DNA of 64,000 nt, taken from positions 231,476 to 295,475 of the forward strand of contig RPFO01000313.1 of the NCBI GenBank assembly GCA_009746045.1, given 5' to 3'. The DNA is from Mesostigma viride. Lineage: Eukaryota > Streptophyta > Mesostigmatophyceae > Mesostigmatales > Mesostigmataceae. The notes below the pieces were generated by a model that was given only the letters and a program-made list of their open reading frames with translations, made no database searches and had not been told where the DNA came from. Position numbers and translations under genes: made by a program. Shown piece after piece: positions 45,397-54,061 of this stretch (position 1 is the stretch's first letter; each line of letters starts with the position of its first letter).

Positions 45397-45735
45397 ATGC
45401 CCCGACGTAAAATAAACAAGGGTGGACAGTCTGGATATCCTTACTATGCAGTAGCTCACGACGGGGATAAGGGTAGACCTGCTATATTCTACAGCTGGAA
45501 GACTTGTGAGGAGCATATTAAAGATAAGATATTGTCCCAAGGCTCTATTGCCAGGTGGAAGGGGTTTGATAACATTACAGATGCAGATAGGTTTGTTAGG
45601 GAACACATGCCATTGCCTGAGGGGATGCACACCACTCATGAATCCTCCAAGCCACCCACGATCAGCAGTCAGGGGGAGGGGACAGCAGTTACAGTTACCT
45701 TCTCTCAGTTGACCATTGGCCCTAGCAGACAGTAG
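45397..45735 (+). CDS. Small protein with RNase H1 N-terminal hybrid-binding (viroplasmin-like) domain
   Basis: The start ATG at 45397 opens a 112-residue protein. Residues about 12-75 carry the pattern of this fold: YYAVAHDGDKGRPAIFYSW, then CEEHIKD and KGFDNITDADRFV, matching the YYAVxxGxxxGIYxSWxxCxxxVxxxxxAxxKxFxxxxEAxxF layout of cellular RNase H1 N-termini and plant pararetrovirus inclusion proteins. The domain binds RNA-DNA hybrids or double-stranded RNA. No RNase H catalytic domain follows; the C-terminal 35 residues are low-complexity. It sits between the LTR leader and Gag-like ORF of G. A role as an accessory nucleic-acid-binding protein is inference. Confidence 0.78.
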   Translation: MPRRKINKGGQSGYPYYAVAHDGDKGRPAIFYSWKTCEEHIKDKILSQGSIARWKGFDNITDADRFVREHMPLPEGMHTTHESSKPPTISSQGEGTAVTVTFSQLTIGPSRQ

Positions 45736-45868
45736 AGGAGATTATTACTAGGGAATAGTACTAGGTCCTACATATATAAGATCTATAGCACGTGGTTGCC
45801 CTCTCTCCCTCTCTCTCTTTCTTTCTGGGGAGGTGTTGCCTGCAGTGTAAGGTATCGGTACGAGCACC

Positions 45869-47104
45869 ATGCCACGAAAACGGAGAGAACCTGTCAACAG
45901 CGAGATAGAACAGGTAGACAACCACGAGCAAGGTATAGAGGTGGTAGAGGTACCACCGCACGTCCAAGTAGGGACAGGTACAGGTGAGGTCATGGAGAGA
46001 CCTGTGGAAGGCTCCCCAGGATTCAGAGACCAGGGCCGCAGAGATTCATCAGATGGTGACAGTCCAGACTCCAGGTTGGAACAAGGGGGGGACGGGCGCA
46101 GCCAGGAGATGCTCCAGGGGGGTTTCCAGCAGCAGCAACGCCAGCAGCAGCAACCGCAGCAGCAGCAGCAGCAACGACAGCAACAGCAGCAGCAGCAGCA
46201 ACGACAGCAGCAGCAGCAACGACAGCAGCAGCAGCAGCAGCAACCACAGCAGCAGCAGCAGCAACAACCCCAGCAACAACGGCAACCCCGGTTACAGCAA
46301 CAACAACTCCAGACGAGACCACAATGGCCACCATCGGATCCTGAGCAGCAGGGGGACGAGAATGAAGATACCCTGCACTACCGCCATCAGCAGCCAGCCA
46401 CCGGGCGGCCTACGCATCCTTGGGCAGGTCGGGGGCGGCCTCAGGGACATCCACCGGGTCCCCCACACCGGGGCAGACGCAGAGTGTCCTTCGGCAGCAC
46501 GTCCCTGTTACCCACGGCGCTATGGTATTCGGACGAGGAAGGGGAGGTCCCAGGGGCAGATGGCGAGTTCGATGACCTGGAAGGGACTAACGAGGCGGAC
46601 GAGGGATCTGTCACGCAGGGCCCGCCTGTTGGTACTCATAGACCACGGACCAGCCCAGAGGAGACCCGGAGCAGTGTCACCACCCGCGACGAGGAGACTC
46701 ACACGCCAGCCCAGCGCCCGGCACCTCAACCGCAGCGTCCACGGGTGCTTGACCGAAGCGCGGTCCCCTCGCCTGCGCCTGCTGGCAACCTCAGTTTCAG
46801 CAGAGTGGCAGGGTGGTCCCACGCGGAATGGGGTAGATTTTTGCAAGAAAAAAACGCTAATTTCAATCGTCCGAAAACCGGACATTGCGCCGAAATTCTT
46901 GCCGAAAATTTGGCAGCCGAGCGAATTTTTCGCCCGACGGACTTTGCGCCGAAATTTTGTGTCTGCCGTGCTTCGAACTCAACCGACTCCTGCTGTTGCG
47001 TGCACTTTGTCCGATGCCTGCAGGCCACGCACGAATTTTGCGACCGAAATATGACGACTAGACAAGTTTATCGACGACCTACATCGATCTATTGCCACTT
47101 TTGA
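45869..47104 (+). CDS. Glutamine-rich Gag-like N-terminus of element G, probably truncated
   Basis: The start ATG at 45869 (MPRKRREPVNSE) resembles the Gag start of element B (MPRGK). The product has an acidic N-terminus, a glutamine tract coded by CAG/CAA (46127-46310), a proline/arginine-rich part (RGRPQGHPPGPPHRGRRR) and an acidic segment (WYSDEEGEVPGADGEFDD). Likeness to element A's Gag (acidic start, glutamine tract) supports Gag. From about 46840 base composition changes to AT-rich sequence with repeated GCCGAAATTT words, so the last 90 codons are probably readthrough into unrelated DNA. Confidence 0.55.
   Translation: MPRKRREPVNSEIEQVDNHEQGIEVVEVPPHVQVGTGTGEVMERPVEGSPGFRDQGRRDSSDGDSPDSRLEQGGDGRSQEMLQGGFQQQQRQQQQPQQQQQQRQQQQQQQQRQQQQQRQQQQQQQPQQQQQQQPQQQRQPRLQQQQLQTRPQWPPSDPEQQGDENEDTLHYRHQQPATGRPTHPWAGRGRPQGHPPGPPHRGRRRVSFGSTSLLPTALWYSDEEGEVPGADGEFDDLEGTNEADEGSVTQGPPVGTHRPRTSPEETRSSVTTRDEETHTPAQRPAPQPQRPRVLDRSAVPSPAPAGNLSFSRVAGWSHAEWGRFLQEKNANFNRPKTGHCAEILAENLAAERIFRPTDFAPKFCVCRASNSTDSCCCVHFVRCLQATHEFCDRNMTTRQVYRRPTSIYCHF
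46127..46300 (+). repeat. CAG/CAA trinucleotide tract
   Basis: Runs of CAGCAGCAA with ACGACAG interruptions give the polyglutamine of the Gag-like ORF. Polyalanine and polyleucine frames on the other strand are artefacts of this repeat. Confidence 0.9.
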
Positions 47105-47258
47105 AGTCCTTGGCTTGCTAGCAGCTTTTGATTATCAATGCCGGGAACAAAATTGCCGAAATTTTTTATTGAATCAGTACATATATGTGCACATGTCCGT
47201 AATTTTATCATTCGCAATTTTGACATTGTCGGAGTATTTGACAACTTAGGCATTGCGC

Positions 47259-47897
47259 CTAGAAAAAGGTGCCCCATCCGTCGATGTCAAAATCGCCGAA
47301 GGAGTACACTCCCTGGTACTGGTCTCCCCTGTAGTTGGGAGGCTCGCCTGTATACATTTTGGTGTTCCACTTGGCCCCGCCGTTCTCCGCAGCAGCCAGG
47401 AACTCCTGCTGGGCCTCGGCCCTCAGGCGCATCATTGATACATTGGGAGAGCCCGGAATTTCCGTGCTCTCCACCACCACTCTCGCCTGATTGTCAGGCA
47501 CGCATTGGTAAGCAGGGTTCAAATCTGAATCGGGTGGCACCAGATCGATCATGCCATTGCCGAACGCAATGACACCTGCACCCCACTGTGCAGAAGGTCC
47601 GAGCAACTCTACATCAATTCTGATGTTTGCAGCGTGCTCATTTTTGTCGACCATCACATAGGTATGCTGAGAACCGAAAATATTGCTCTGCTCCATTTGT
47701 GACAGTGTTAAATTTCGGCAAGGTTGGCTGCTTGCAATCGACAGGAAATTGGTGACCCCGACAGCCAGACGCGCAAGGGTTATAACTGCAGGTAGAACCC
47801 AAAATTTGTCGATAAGGAGTAATGGAAGGGCACGACCACCAGTCACTAGTATTCGCTTCACCGGACACCTTTTCAGCTTCCGGATAAAATTCAGCAA
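47259..47897 (-). CDS. Unrecognised protein, probably a C-terminal exon
   Basis: The frame is 212 codons on the - strand and ends FDIDGWGTFF then TAG at 47259. The part from about 47720 down has normal amino-acid composition: a beta-rich stretch (GSQHTYVMVDKNEHAANIRIDVELLGP, given here only as its position 47663-47580), IPGSPNVSMMRLRAEAQQEFLAAAEN and MYTGEPPNYRGDQYQGVYSFGD. The first 60 residues look less convincing and may be intron or leader. No family was recognised. It is the first non-element coding candidate after the retroelement block and is on the same strand as the transposase-like gene to its right. Confidence 0.45.
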   Translation of the reverse strand: MLNFIRKLKRCPVKRILVTGGRALPLLLIDKFWVLPAVITLARLAVGVTNFLSIASSQPCRNLTLSQMEQSNIFGSQHTYVMVDKNEHAANIRIDVELLGPSAQWGAGVIAFGNGMIDLVPPDSDLNPAYQCVPDNQARVVVESTEIPGSPNVSMMRLRAEAQQEFLAAAENGGAKWNTKMYTGEPPNYRGDQYQGVYSFGDFDIDGWGTFF

Positions 47898-48017
47898 GAG
47901 CAGCGGCGATTAGATACTAAATATTGCGTTATTGGTTCGTACCGTACCCAGACAAAAATTGTACTAGTGACGCAATTGTACTAGGCGGAATGACAACTGC
48001 GCCCGGCAAATAAGTAT

Positions 48018-48229
48018 TTATTGCTCCAACCCCAACCTAACTTGTTCCGGAGCTGTTCGAAGCGAAGAGCAATGGAAGGGATCGGACCCGAGCCAGATTT
48101 GAGTGCGGAACATGATGGCTGGCCTACCTCACTCCGAACATTAATGTGGACCCGGGTTCGAATCCTGTCAGTGCTATTCGCTTCGAACAGTTCCGGAACG
48201 ATTTTTTTTGTGGGGGTGGAGCAATAAAT
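48018..48229. repeat. Fold-back element of about 210 bp with a B-box-like core
   Basis: TTTATTGCTCCA at 48018 is mirrored by TGGAGCAATAAA at 48218-48229, and the arms continue with GTTCCGGAGCTGTTCGAAGCGA against TCGCTTCGAACAGTTCCGGAAC in two blocks of under 20 bases, about 45 bp per arm with a small gap. The interior contains GGGTTCGAATCC, a perfect Pol III B box. No full tRNA fold was found. It could be a MITE or a tRNA-derived SINE with paired ends. Confidence 0.6.
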
Positions 48230-48520
48230 TCTCGACATGCAGAAACAAATGTCGAATAGATTGTGCAAAAAAATATCGAAATCCTTATCATTATTTAAAT
48301 ATACAGCATAAAATTATGTTGCAGTAAAAAATAACTGTTAATTGAAGGCCGCAAAAAATTATCAACTACCCTTAAACTTGACCACAGAAAGATCTCGAAA
48401 AATATATACAATATATGCGGCCACCTTTTTACACCCTACTGAAGCCCCACTCTAAAGATATAATACGAGCCGAAACTAGGGCGTCGTCTACCCGCAGCGA
48501 GACCCCAATTTCTTGTTAAT

Positions 48521-49266
48521 TTAAGTCGGTGCCGGCCCCTCCGGGGCTTCATCCTTGATCACCAGCGTAGTAAGCCACTTGTCGAGCTCCTTGCTCATCC
48601 TGATGTCGGCACACATTCCGTCGCTGCGCACGCGTGCTTCTAGCCGGAGAGCCGGAGCGACGCAGAGATAGCAATTCACAAGCTCGGGCTGGCGTGACGG
48701 TGGCCAATCCTCAACGTTGAGCGTGAAATGCAGGGGGTCATGCTTATCCCGCTTCCAAATCCGAACGGGAAGAATGCCGTTCCCGGCGAGGAACAGCTCC
48801 TTCTCCCGTCCGTTCCGGCCCTCGACCCACCTCTCGAAGTTCTCGTCTAACACGATCGGCCCGGCTTCGCTTACAACCTCAGCCAACCAGAACGGGTGGA
48901 TGGGATCGTGATCCGTGTCCTTGTCCGATGGAACTGCCACATAGTCGTGGAGTCTCATCTGCCGGCCCATCGCCTCCCGCTTGTCCTTCAGCTGCTCCCC
49001 CCGCGTCACCATGCGAACCGGAGGGTTGGGCTGGCTCGGTGGCAGCAAACGGACAGTTTTCATCGAGCTTCCTGCATCATTGAACTCGATGATAAACGAC
49101 CACTCGCTTAGACATCCCTCAAACCGCCCAGCCAAACAGGGCGGACAGTAGCAGGAATAGCGCCTAATCATCAAAAGGCCAGGGTCGGACTTGTCCAGTC
49201 GCCACCAATGCGCCTTCTTGATGCCAGGCACCTCCTCACCTCCGCGCGTCGGCCGGACTCGACGTC
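48521..49266 (-). CDS. Transposase-like gene, exon 4 (C-terminus)
   Basis: The exon begins after the acceptor GATGACAG at 49267 and runs to a stop at 48521. It contains VPGIKKAHWW, then RYSCYCPPCLAGRFEGCLSEW, a cysteine-rich segment that in related metazoan and algal proteins follows the RNase H-like core. The remainder (LHDYVAVPSD, PFWLAEVVSEAGPIVLD, LPVRIWKRDKHDPLHFTLN) looks like a small beta domain. Exons 3 and 4 are one base out of phase with the simplest donor choices, so the exact exon 3 donor is unsettled. About 290 bases downstream to 48230 hold nothing recognisable. Confidence 0.6.
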
Positions 49267-49337
49267 CTGTCATCAAATAGTTAGGACAAAAAGAATACCG
49301 TTCAAATTAGCAAAATTGACCAAAAACCAATAAAACA

Positions 49338-49674
49338 GGGTATAGCTGCAGAGAGACCCCTTAAAAAAAAATTAACGACAAGACATCAAGTGATCAAAAT
49401 TCGACACAGGGTATAGCTGCAGAGAGACCCCATTCGAATCATAATAACAACGTACGACAAGATATCAAGTGATCAAATTCGACACAGGGTATAGCTGCAG
49501 AGAGACCCCATTCGAATCATAATAACAACGTACGACAAGATATCAAGTGATCGAAATTCGACACAGGGTATAGCTGCAGAGAGACCCCTTCATACCGAAA
49601 GAACAAGCGAAATTTCATACCTAAAAGAAAAGCAACCCATGGACAGTATATAGGGTCTCTCTGCAGAGATACCT
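49338..49674 (-). repeat. Intron 3 of the transposase-like gene: five CTGCAG hairpins, four in tandem
   Basis: Hairpins of the form GGGTATAGCTG / CAGAGAGACCC start at 49338, 49409, 49487 and 49566, giving spacings of 71, 78 and 79 bases. The units also share the flanking words TCGACACA, CCATTCGAATC and ATATCAAGTGATC. A fifth copy in the other orientation lies at 49653-49674. It may contain the donor, AAG|GTATCT on the - strand. Confidence 0.85.
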
Positions 49675-49747
49675 TTATTGGGTTTGAATTTTTATAGAAC
49701 AGCGGCAGTTGACGTCTTAAAACCTGAAATAACACAAAATTCCGTAC

Positions 49748-50524
49748 CGGGGGTAAAAGGAAGAAGTGGCGAGTGACGTTCTCGGCCCGCGCGCGGGCCG
49801 ACTCCCTGCTCGATGTCTTGCCGCCCTGCCAGTTCTGGTTCAAGTAGGCGACTAGCTGGTGGGTCTCAAGTATGTGCTGGTTTTCGGGAATCCTCTGCAT
49901 TTCCCTCAAGACGCACTTGCACTTCGCTCCTTGACCATCCACCTCCCCCTTCCCATGCTGCTCCCCCATGTAGTGGAACTCAAAGGCCTGCAGGTCGGGA
50001 TCCCCCATGAGCAGACCGTTAATCTGGTTAATCACGTACCTGGACTTAAACTGCACCGCGCAGTTGTCCGAGCACATGTACAGGTTTCGCACCTCTACCC
50101 CTACTTCTACCCGCAGGGTTTCCAGAATCTTGCGAAGAGCGTATACGAGTGCGCGCTCGCCCCGCTTGATACTGGAATCCCCCAGGAAAAAGAAGACGCG
50201 CTTTTCCAGCTCGCCGTTGAGCCGATAACGCACGATCATGGGCATCAGGATGTGGCTGCGCTTGTGGAAGTACTGCGACTGCAGTTGGACGTAGCTGCTG
50301 TTCTCGTAGTTCTCGGCCCAGTCGCCGTGCACGAGCACGTCCCCCTCTCTCAGATTCTTCTCCCGATCCTTGATTGTATCCGCCTGCGACCAGGCCGTAA
50401 AGCAGTGCACGGTGAACTTGTCCCACATCTTAAGAATCTCGTCCCGCAGCTCAGCTGGGGTGGACCTCATTTGGACTTGCTCGGGCCGCTTCACCTTCTT
50501 CGCCGCCCTGCCATCGGTCTCGCC
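49748..50524 (-). CDS. Transposase-like gene, exon 3 (RNase H-like core)
   Basis: The exon follows the acceptor TTGCGAAACAG. It holds three acidic motifs in the order and spacing of an RNase H-fold nuclease: VLVHGDWAENY (first D, with a second acidic residue), LYMCSDNCAVQFKSRY (second D) and HGKGEVDGQGAKCK (third acidic residue). The HGKG-x-x-D-G-x-G block and the SDNxxxQFKxRY block are shared by a large family of uncharacterised animal and protist proteins. I infer a DDE/D-type transposase or a domesticated derivative. The donor is placed at CCCCCG|GTACGG but AAAG|GTATCT at 49672 is also possible. Confidence 0.62.
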
Positions 50525-50679
50525 CTGTTTCGCAAAGGTCCGCAGACAGTTTCGATTTGCAATAAAATCGCATTTCGATAAGATAACTGCAACTCACAAA
50601 GGGTCTCGCTGCAGCTATAGGTCACAAAAAAAAAAGTCAACAACATATTAACGGAGAAATAAAATCGAAACCAACTCAC
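50525..50679 (-). repeat. Intron 2 of the transposase-like gene with one CTGCAG hairpin
   Basis: The 155-base intron starts GTGAGT and ends GAAACAG on the - strand. A hairpin (GGGTCTCGCTG / CAGCTATAGGT) lies at 50601-50622 near its middle. Confidence 0.75.
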
Positions 50680-52151
50680 ATTCACCCGTCGGGTCACAGT
50701 CTGCTCCACCATCTCGAACTTGAACCAATTCAGAATCTCCGTGGAATTCTTGTCCCGATCACACTGCACCCAGTTATTATGGATGCCGCATGATTCCTCA
50801 GGACAGAACCCCTCCACACACGCCATCTTCAGTATGCGGTGAACCCTCTCCGTCCTCGGCACCCCATCTTCGTCCTCCACCAGCCTCTCAGAAATGTCGA
50901 GGTCTTCCAGGTCCCGTCCCCGCCATTCATCTTCCCCCTCCCCCTCTTCCATCCCCCCGCCCATTCCGCCCCCTTCACGCAGCCCGTTATCCCTGCCGTC
51001 AGTCTCGGCGGACACCGGGCAGTGAAAGTGCTTGATCCAGTCCGTCGAGTGAATGGCTTTCCACATTCCGCAAGTACCGTCCGGCTCTCTGTACTTGGAG
51101 CATCCCGCACACTCCGCGCCACACTTGCAGTTCTTGCCGTGGTTCGCATTGGAGTGCTTGGTCCACGCCCCCATGGCCGACTGCATGGTGACGTGCTTCT
51201 CACACGCGCACAGGTTCCTCTCCTTCCACTTGCCCTTGATGCAATCGGGCGCGTATTTGCAGAAGGTCGTGTAGCCCACGTGAATGCCCACGTCCTTATC
51301 ATACTGGTTACTCCTTTTGTTCCAGTACGCATGCTTTTCGAGAAAGTGATTGTACATGTCCTCCTTGGAGGTCATGTAATAGCGCGCTCCCTCAACGGCG
51401 ACGAGCACCCCGTGATTGCCACGACCCTCCCTGCTGTAAGTGCGCTTGACATCCTTCATCTGGGAGGAGGCGCGCGACTCATCATCGTGCATCCACGCGT
51501 CCACTATCGCGTCAATCACGAATTGCGGCAAAGGGCGCCCCTTGCGAGCCTGCGCGTGTCTGAGGTAGTCCAACTTCTGCTGCCTTCGTATCGCGCGAAT
51601 TCCGCGAATCTTCTTGGCGTCCATCCCCGTCAGGTTCTCCAACTCCGCGGCCGAAAACTCCTTCTCCAAGTCGTCACCACAGTAAAGCGTGGACATCAGC
51701 ACCATCCTGACGTCTCTGTCTGCGTCGCTTTTGGTCAGACCATCAAAAAAGCCGTTAATCCGAGCCACCCAGAACCTGTTCAGTTCTGCCATCCGCTCCT
51801 GATTGTAAAGCTTTTTCGCCTCCTCATGATACTTCCCGTGACCTAGTTCAGCGGCCCTAGAGTTAAAGCCAGCAATCATCTGGTCGAAAGCCGGCCCCCG
51901 CCCCTCGGGTTTTGTCATCGCCTGAGCCGCTTCAAACGCCTGGTCAGCGAAATATTCCCCAATAACCCTCTTTGATTTCGAGTATTCTCCCGGCCGCTTG
52001 ACTTCCTTGGCTTCAGGCTGCGCTGGATTCTGGTTCTCATCTCCGAAAACCCTTTTTGCGCCAGTTGACTGCTTCGTCCCGGTGTTCAACTTAATTGCAC
52101 TGAATCCTGGACGACCGGACGCAAGGGCGAAAACTCCCACCCGTTCGCGTG
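50680..52151 (-). CDS. Transposase-like gene, exon 2 (N-terminal and cysteine-rich part)
   Basis: The exon is 1472 bases, acceptor CATGCAG, donor AAT|GTGAGT, open throughout and in phase with exons 1 and 3. It begins with a basic linker (VFGDENQNPAQPEAKEVKRPGEYSKSKR, described here at 52065-51985), then a helical region with LENLTGMDAKKIRGIRAIRR (51690-51590) and a segment of conserved cysteines and histidines (51290-51020: FCKYAPDC, LCACEKH, HGKNCKCGAECAGC, DGTCGMW, HFHCP) that probably binds zinc. A glycine/glutamate-rich low-complexity stretch (51000-50940) and EGFCPEESCGIHNNW follow. The layout, a cysteine-rich module before a nuclease core, fits a transposase-derived protein. Confidence 0.65.
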
Positions 52152-52260
52152 CTGCATGCCATGACGACCGGCACAACGAAATCCATGCAAATCGAGTATC
52201 GTTGGGAAAAGCGACAATTACAGACAAAGTTCGAAAGTGTATCATTTTTTACCACGATTG

Positions 52261-52518
52261 GGGTCTAGCTGCAGCTAGACCCTTAGAGGGGCTTTTTCCG
52301 TTAGACGAAAAGATTACCTGATGTGGTGAACTTAGCATACCCCGACCAAGATTGGGGTCTCGCTGCAGCTAGACCCTTCATTGCGGCGTGCGATTGTTAA
52401 ATCACAGACTTCTGATTCATTAATTTTATAGCAACCATAAAGAGGGTCTAGCTGCAGCGAGACCCTTGAATTTAAGCTATTGCTTGTGGTTATAAATGGT
52501 CTAGCTGCAGAGAGACCC
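52261..52518 (-). repeat. Intron 1 of the transposase-like gene: four CTGCAG hairpins
   Basis: Hairpins start at 52261, 52355, 52444 and 52497. Their arms combine GGGTCTAGCTG, GGGTCTCGCTG and CAGCTAGACCC, CAGCGAGACCC, CAGAGAGACCC independently. The intron (52152-52552) starts GTGAGG and ends CATGCAG. Confidence 0.85.
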
Positions 52519-52552
52519 CAATAAGGACGAAAAGATTTCAGGTTTTCCTCAC

Positions 52553-52604
52553 CTTCGCGGCTCATTCTCTTATTAGTTCTCCCAGAACACTCAGATACCT
52601 GCAT
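52553..52604 (-). CDS. Transposase-like gene, exon 1
   Basis: ATG at 52604 opens 17 codons (MQVSECSGRTNKRMSRE) plus one base before the donor GAAG|GTGAGG at 52552. Phase fits the acceptor of exon 2 exactly. AT-rich DNA with TATATA words lies upstream (52620-52820) and could hold the promoter. Confidence 0.5.
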
Positions 52605-53337
52605 GGCGAGAATAACAAAAATAACACAGTAGCATTGATAAAATTGTTTATCAGAAAATATATATACTAATTACAGTATATTTTGCAAAAGATTTTATAA
52701 TATATTGTGAATAGCATGGTTAAATTCCACATACTTTAATAATATGGTATGTTAAAGTATATAGAATCATTATTTAGTAAATCATTTACAAGAAAAAGTG
52801 GTATAGACTATTATTATTATATAGTTCGGCAATCTATGATAGTAAGACACCGGATGTCAGGTTTATCAGCGGCCTCCAGGGCTATAGCGTCTCGCTGCAG
52901 CGTGATTGTTTGGTGCTATGACTGATTTCAGTAGATGTGCAGAAAAAAATTTATTTCCATGACCACACCAGGAATCGAACCCAGAACCTCATTGTACATT
53001 TCGCATGGTAACGATGTCAGCCAAACATCCGAATGTTCCCAGGTAAATGGGCTGGAGGTCGTCTCTTTTTATACCTGCGGCCACAAGCACGGGTGACGGC
53101 ATATTGGATGTCGTCCAATCCGCTAGCTTGGTTCCAAAAGATGGGATCGAGCTTTTGCACCAGCGCCGCGCTTCCAGTTTTCAGTTCCGTGGGGAGGAAC
53201 GAGGATGCCACGTTTCCAATTTTTTCAATACCGTTCAGCCCTGTGACGCCGCGTCCGTTTTGCGAATTGCGACCGTCCCATCGCCCATCGAAAAAGAAGC
53301 GCAGCCGCAGAGAGACCCCATAGCTGATACGAGCTGC
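52605..53337. other. AT-rich intergenic DNA with a tRNA-like B box
   Basis: 52620-52830 is strongly AT-rich. A degenerate CTGCAG hairpin lies at 52884-52905 and half of one at 53300-53319. On the - strand at 53030-52960, TGGCTGACATCG and GGGTTCGATTCCTGG look like A and B boxes of a tRNA, but the acceptor stem does not close, so a tRNA-derived SINE is more likely than a tRNA gene. Confidence 0.4.
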
Positions 53338-54061
53338 CATATCGTTTCGACGTTTGCATGCTACCTGCTGGATTATAAAATCCTACGTTGATACCTGCCT
53401 GGTGCCGGAAGTTTACAAGGAAATCGGTCTGCTTTCGCCGCACAACGAAAAAAAGGTGAGCTTTTGCCGCATCCTGGATGGTAGGCTGACTAAAATTGTT
53501 CTATCAAAAACGGCAACTAAACAGCGCATGCACGCCGACGACACAGTTAGCCAGCTGGGCGAAGACATGTCCTTGCTGCCATCGCAAGAAACTCTATGTT
53601 GCAGCAAGAGTGATAAAAATGTCTGGCTTCCTTCTTTTCGTTGCTAGCTAAACCCTGCAGACATCTCGGTAGAGTCAGCTAAGCCGATCCTAATCCACAT
53701 CTGGCATCCATCCCTTTAGTCTAGTTGCCATGGAGCGTTTCTTGGTCTCGCACATGTCGATCATGGTGGTGCTAGGCTTTCACTTGGGTCACCCTTTCCA
53801 TGTTTGCTATGCCTTTGGTCTGGTTAGGTTATAGGTGTAGATGTGCACATACTGCATTTGCTGCGTTTCTAATCGGTGCTCCTGTTTGATGCTTTTTTTC
53901 CCCTTCATATCGTTTCGACGTTTGCATGCTACCTGCCGGATTATAACATCGGACGTTGCTACCTGCCTGCATAACGATAGTTTGCAAGAAATCTTCATTT
54001 TGCCGAAACACAAAAAAAGGTGATCTTTTGCCGCAACGTGGATGGTAGGCTGACTAAAATT
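53338..54061. repeat. About 165-bp sequence present twice
   Basis: 53338-53507 and 53908-54061 share CATATCGTTTCGACGTTTGC, GCTACCTGC, AAAAAAAGGTGA and TGGATGGTAGGCTGAC in the same order, with small indels. The second copy runs directly into the satellite array. The DNA between the copies shows no gene. Confidence 0.75.

Larger units (their letters stand above)
43983..46840 (+). mobile_element. Partial gypsy-type element G: LTR, leader, HBD ORF, Gag
   Basis: An LTR (43983-44650) is followed by a primer-site-like sequence, a 740-base leader, a small ORF with an RNase H1 hybrid-binding domain and a glutamine-rich Gag-like ORF. No pol follows; recognisable element sequence fades near 46840. The LTR shares blocks with those of D and E (GCCGCGCTGCGTACTTTAT, GGCGAGGG...GACCCGAG), so G is a related family. 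The 5 bases before the LTR (AAGGG) and after it (CTGGT) do not match, as expected if the partner LTR is elsewhere. Confidence 0.65.

Noticed and set aside
46023..46334. - strand polyalanine/polyvaline and polyleucine frames
   Set aside because: Products of the CAG/CAA repeat read on the opposite strand.
49338..49587. Regular short palindromes with similar spacing, resembling a CRISPR array
   Set aside because: The spacers are themselves near-identical tandem copies, only four units exist, the setting is a eukaryotic intron and no cas-like gene is present.
50839..51846. 335-codon + frame opposite exon 2 of the transposase-like gene
   Set aside because: Exon 2 on the - strand has conserved cysteine motifs and matching splice phases; the + frame is its shadow.
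52960..53030. Possible tRNA gene on the - strand
   Set aside because: A and B box words are present but the acceptor stem does not pair and the anticodon arm is poor. Treated as a tRNA-like or SINE remnant.
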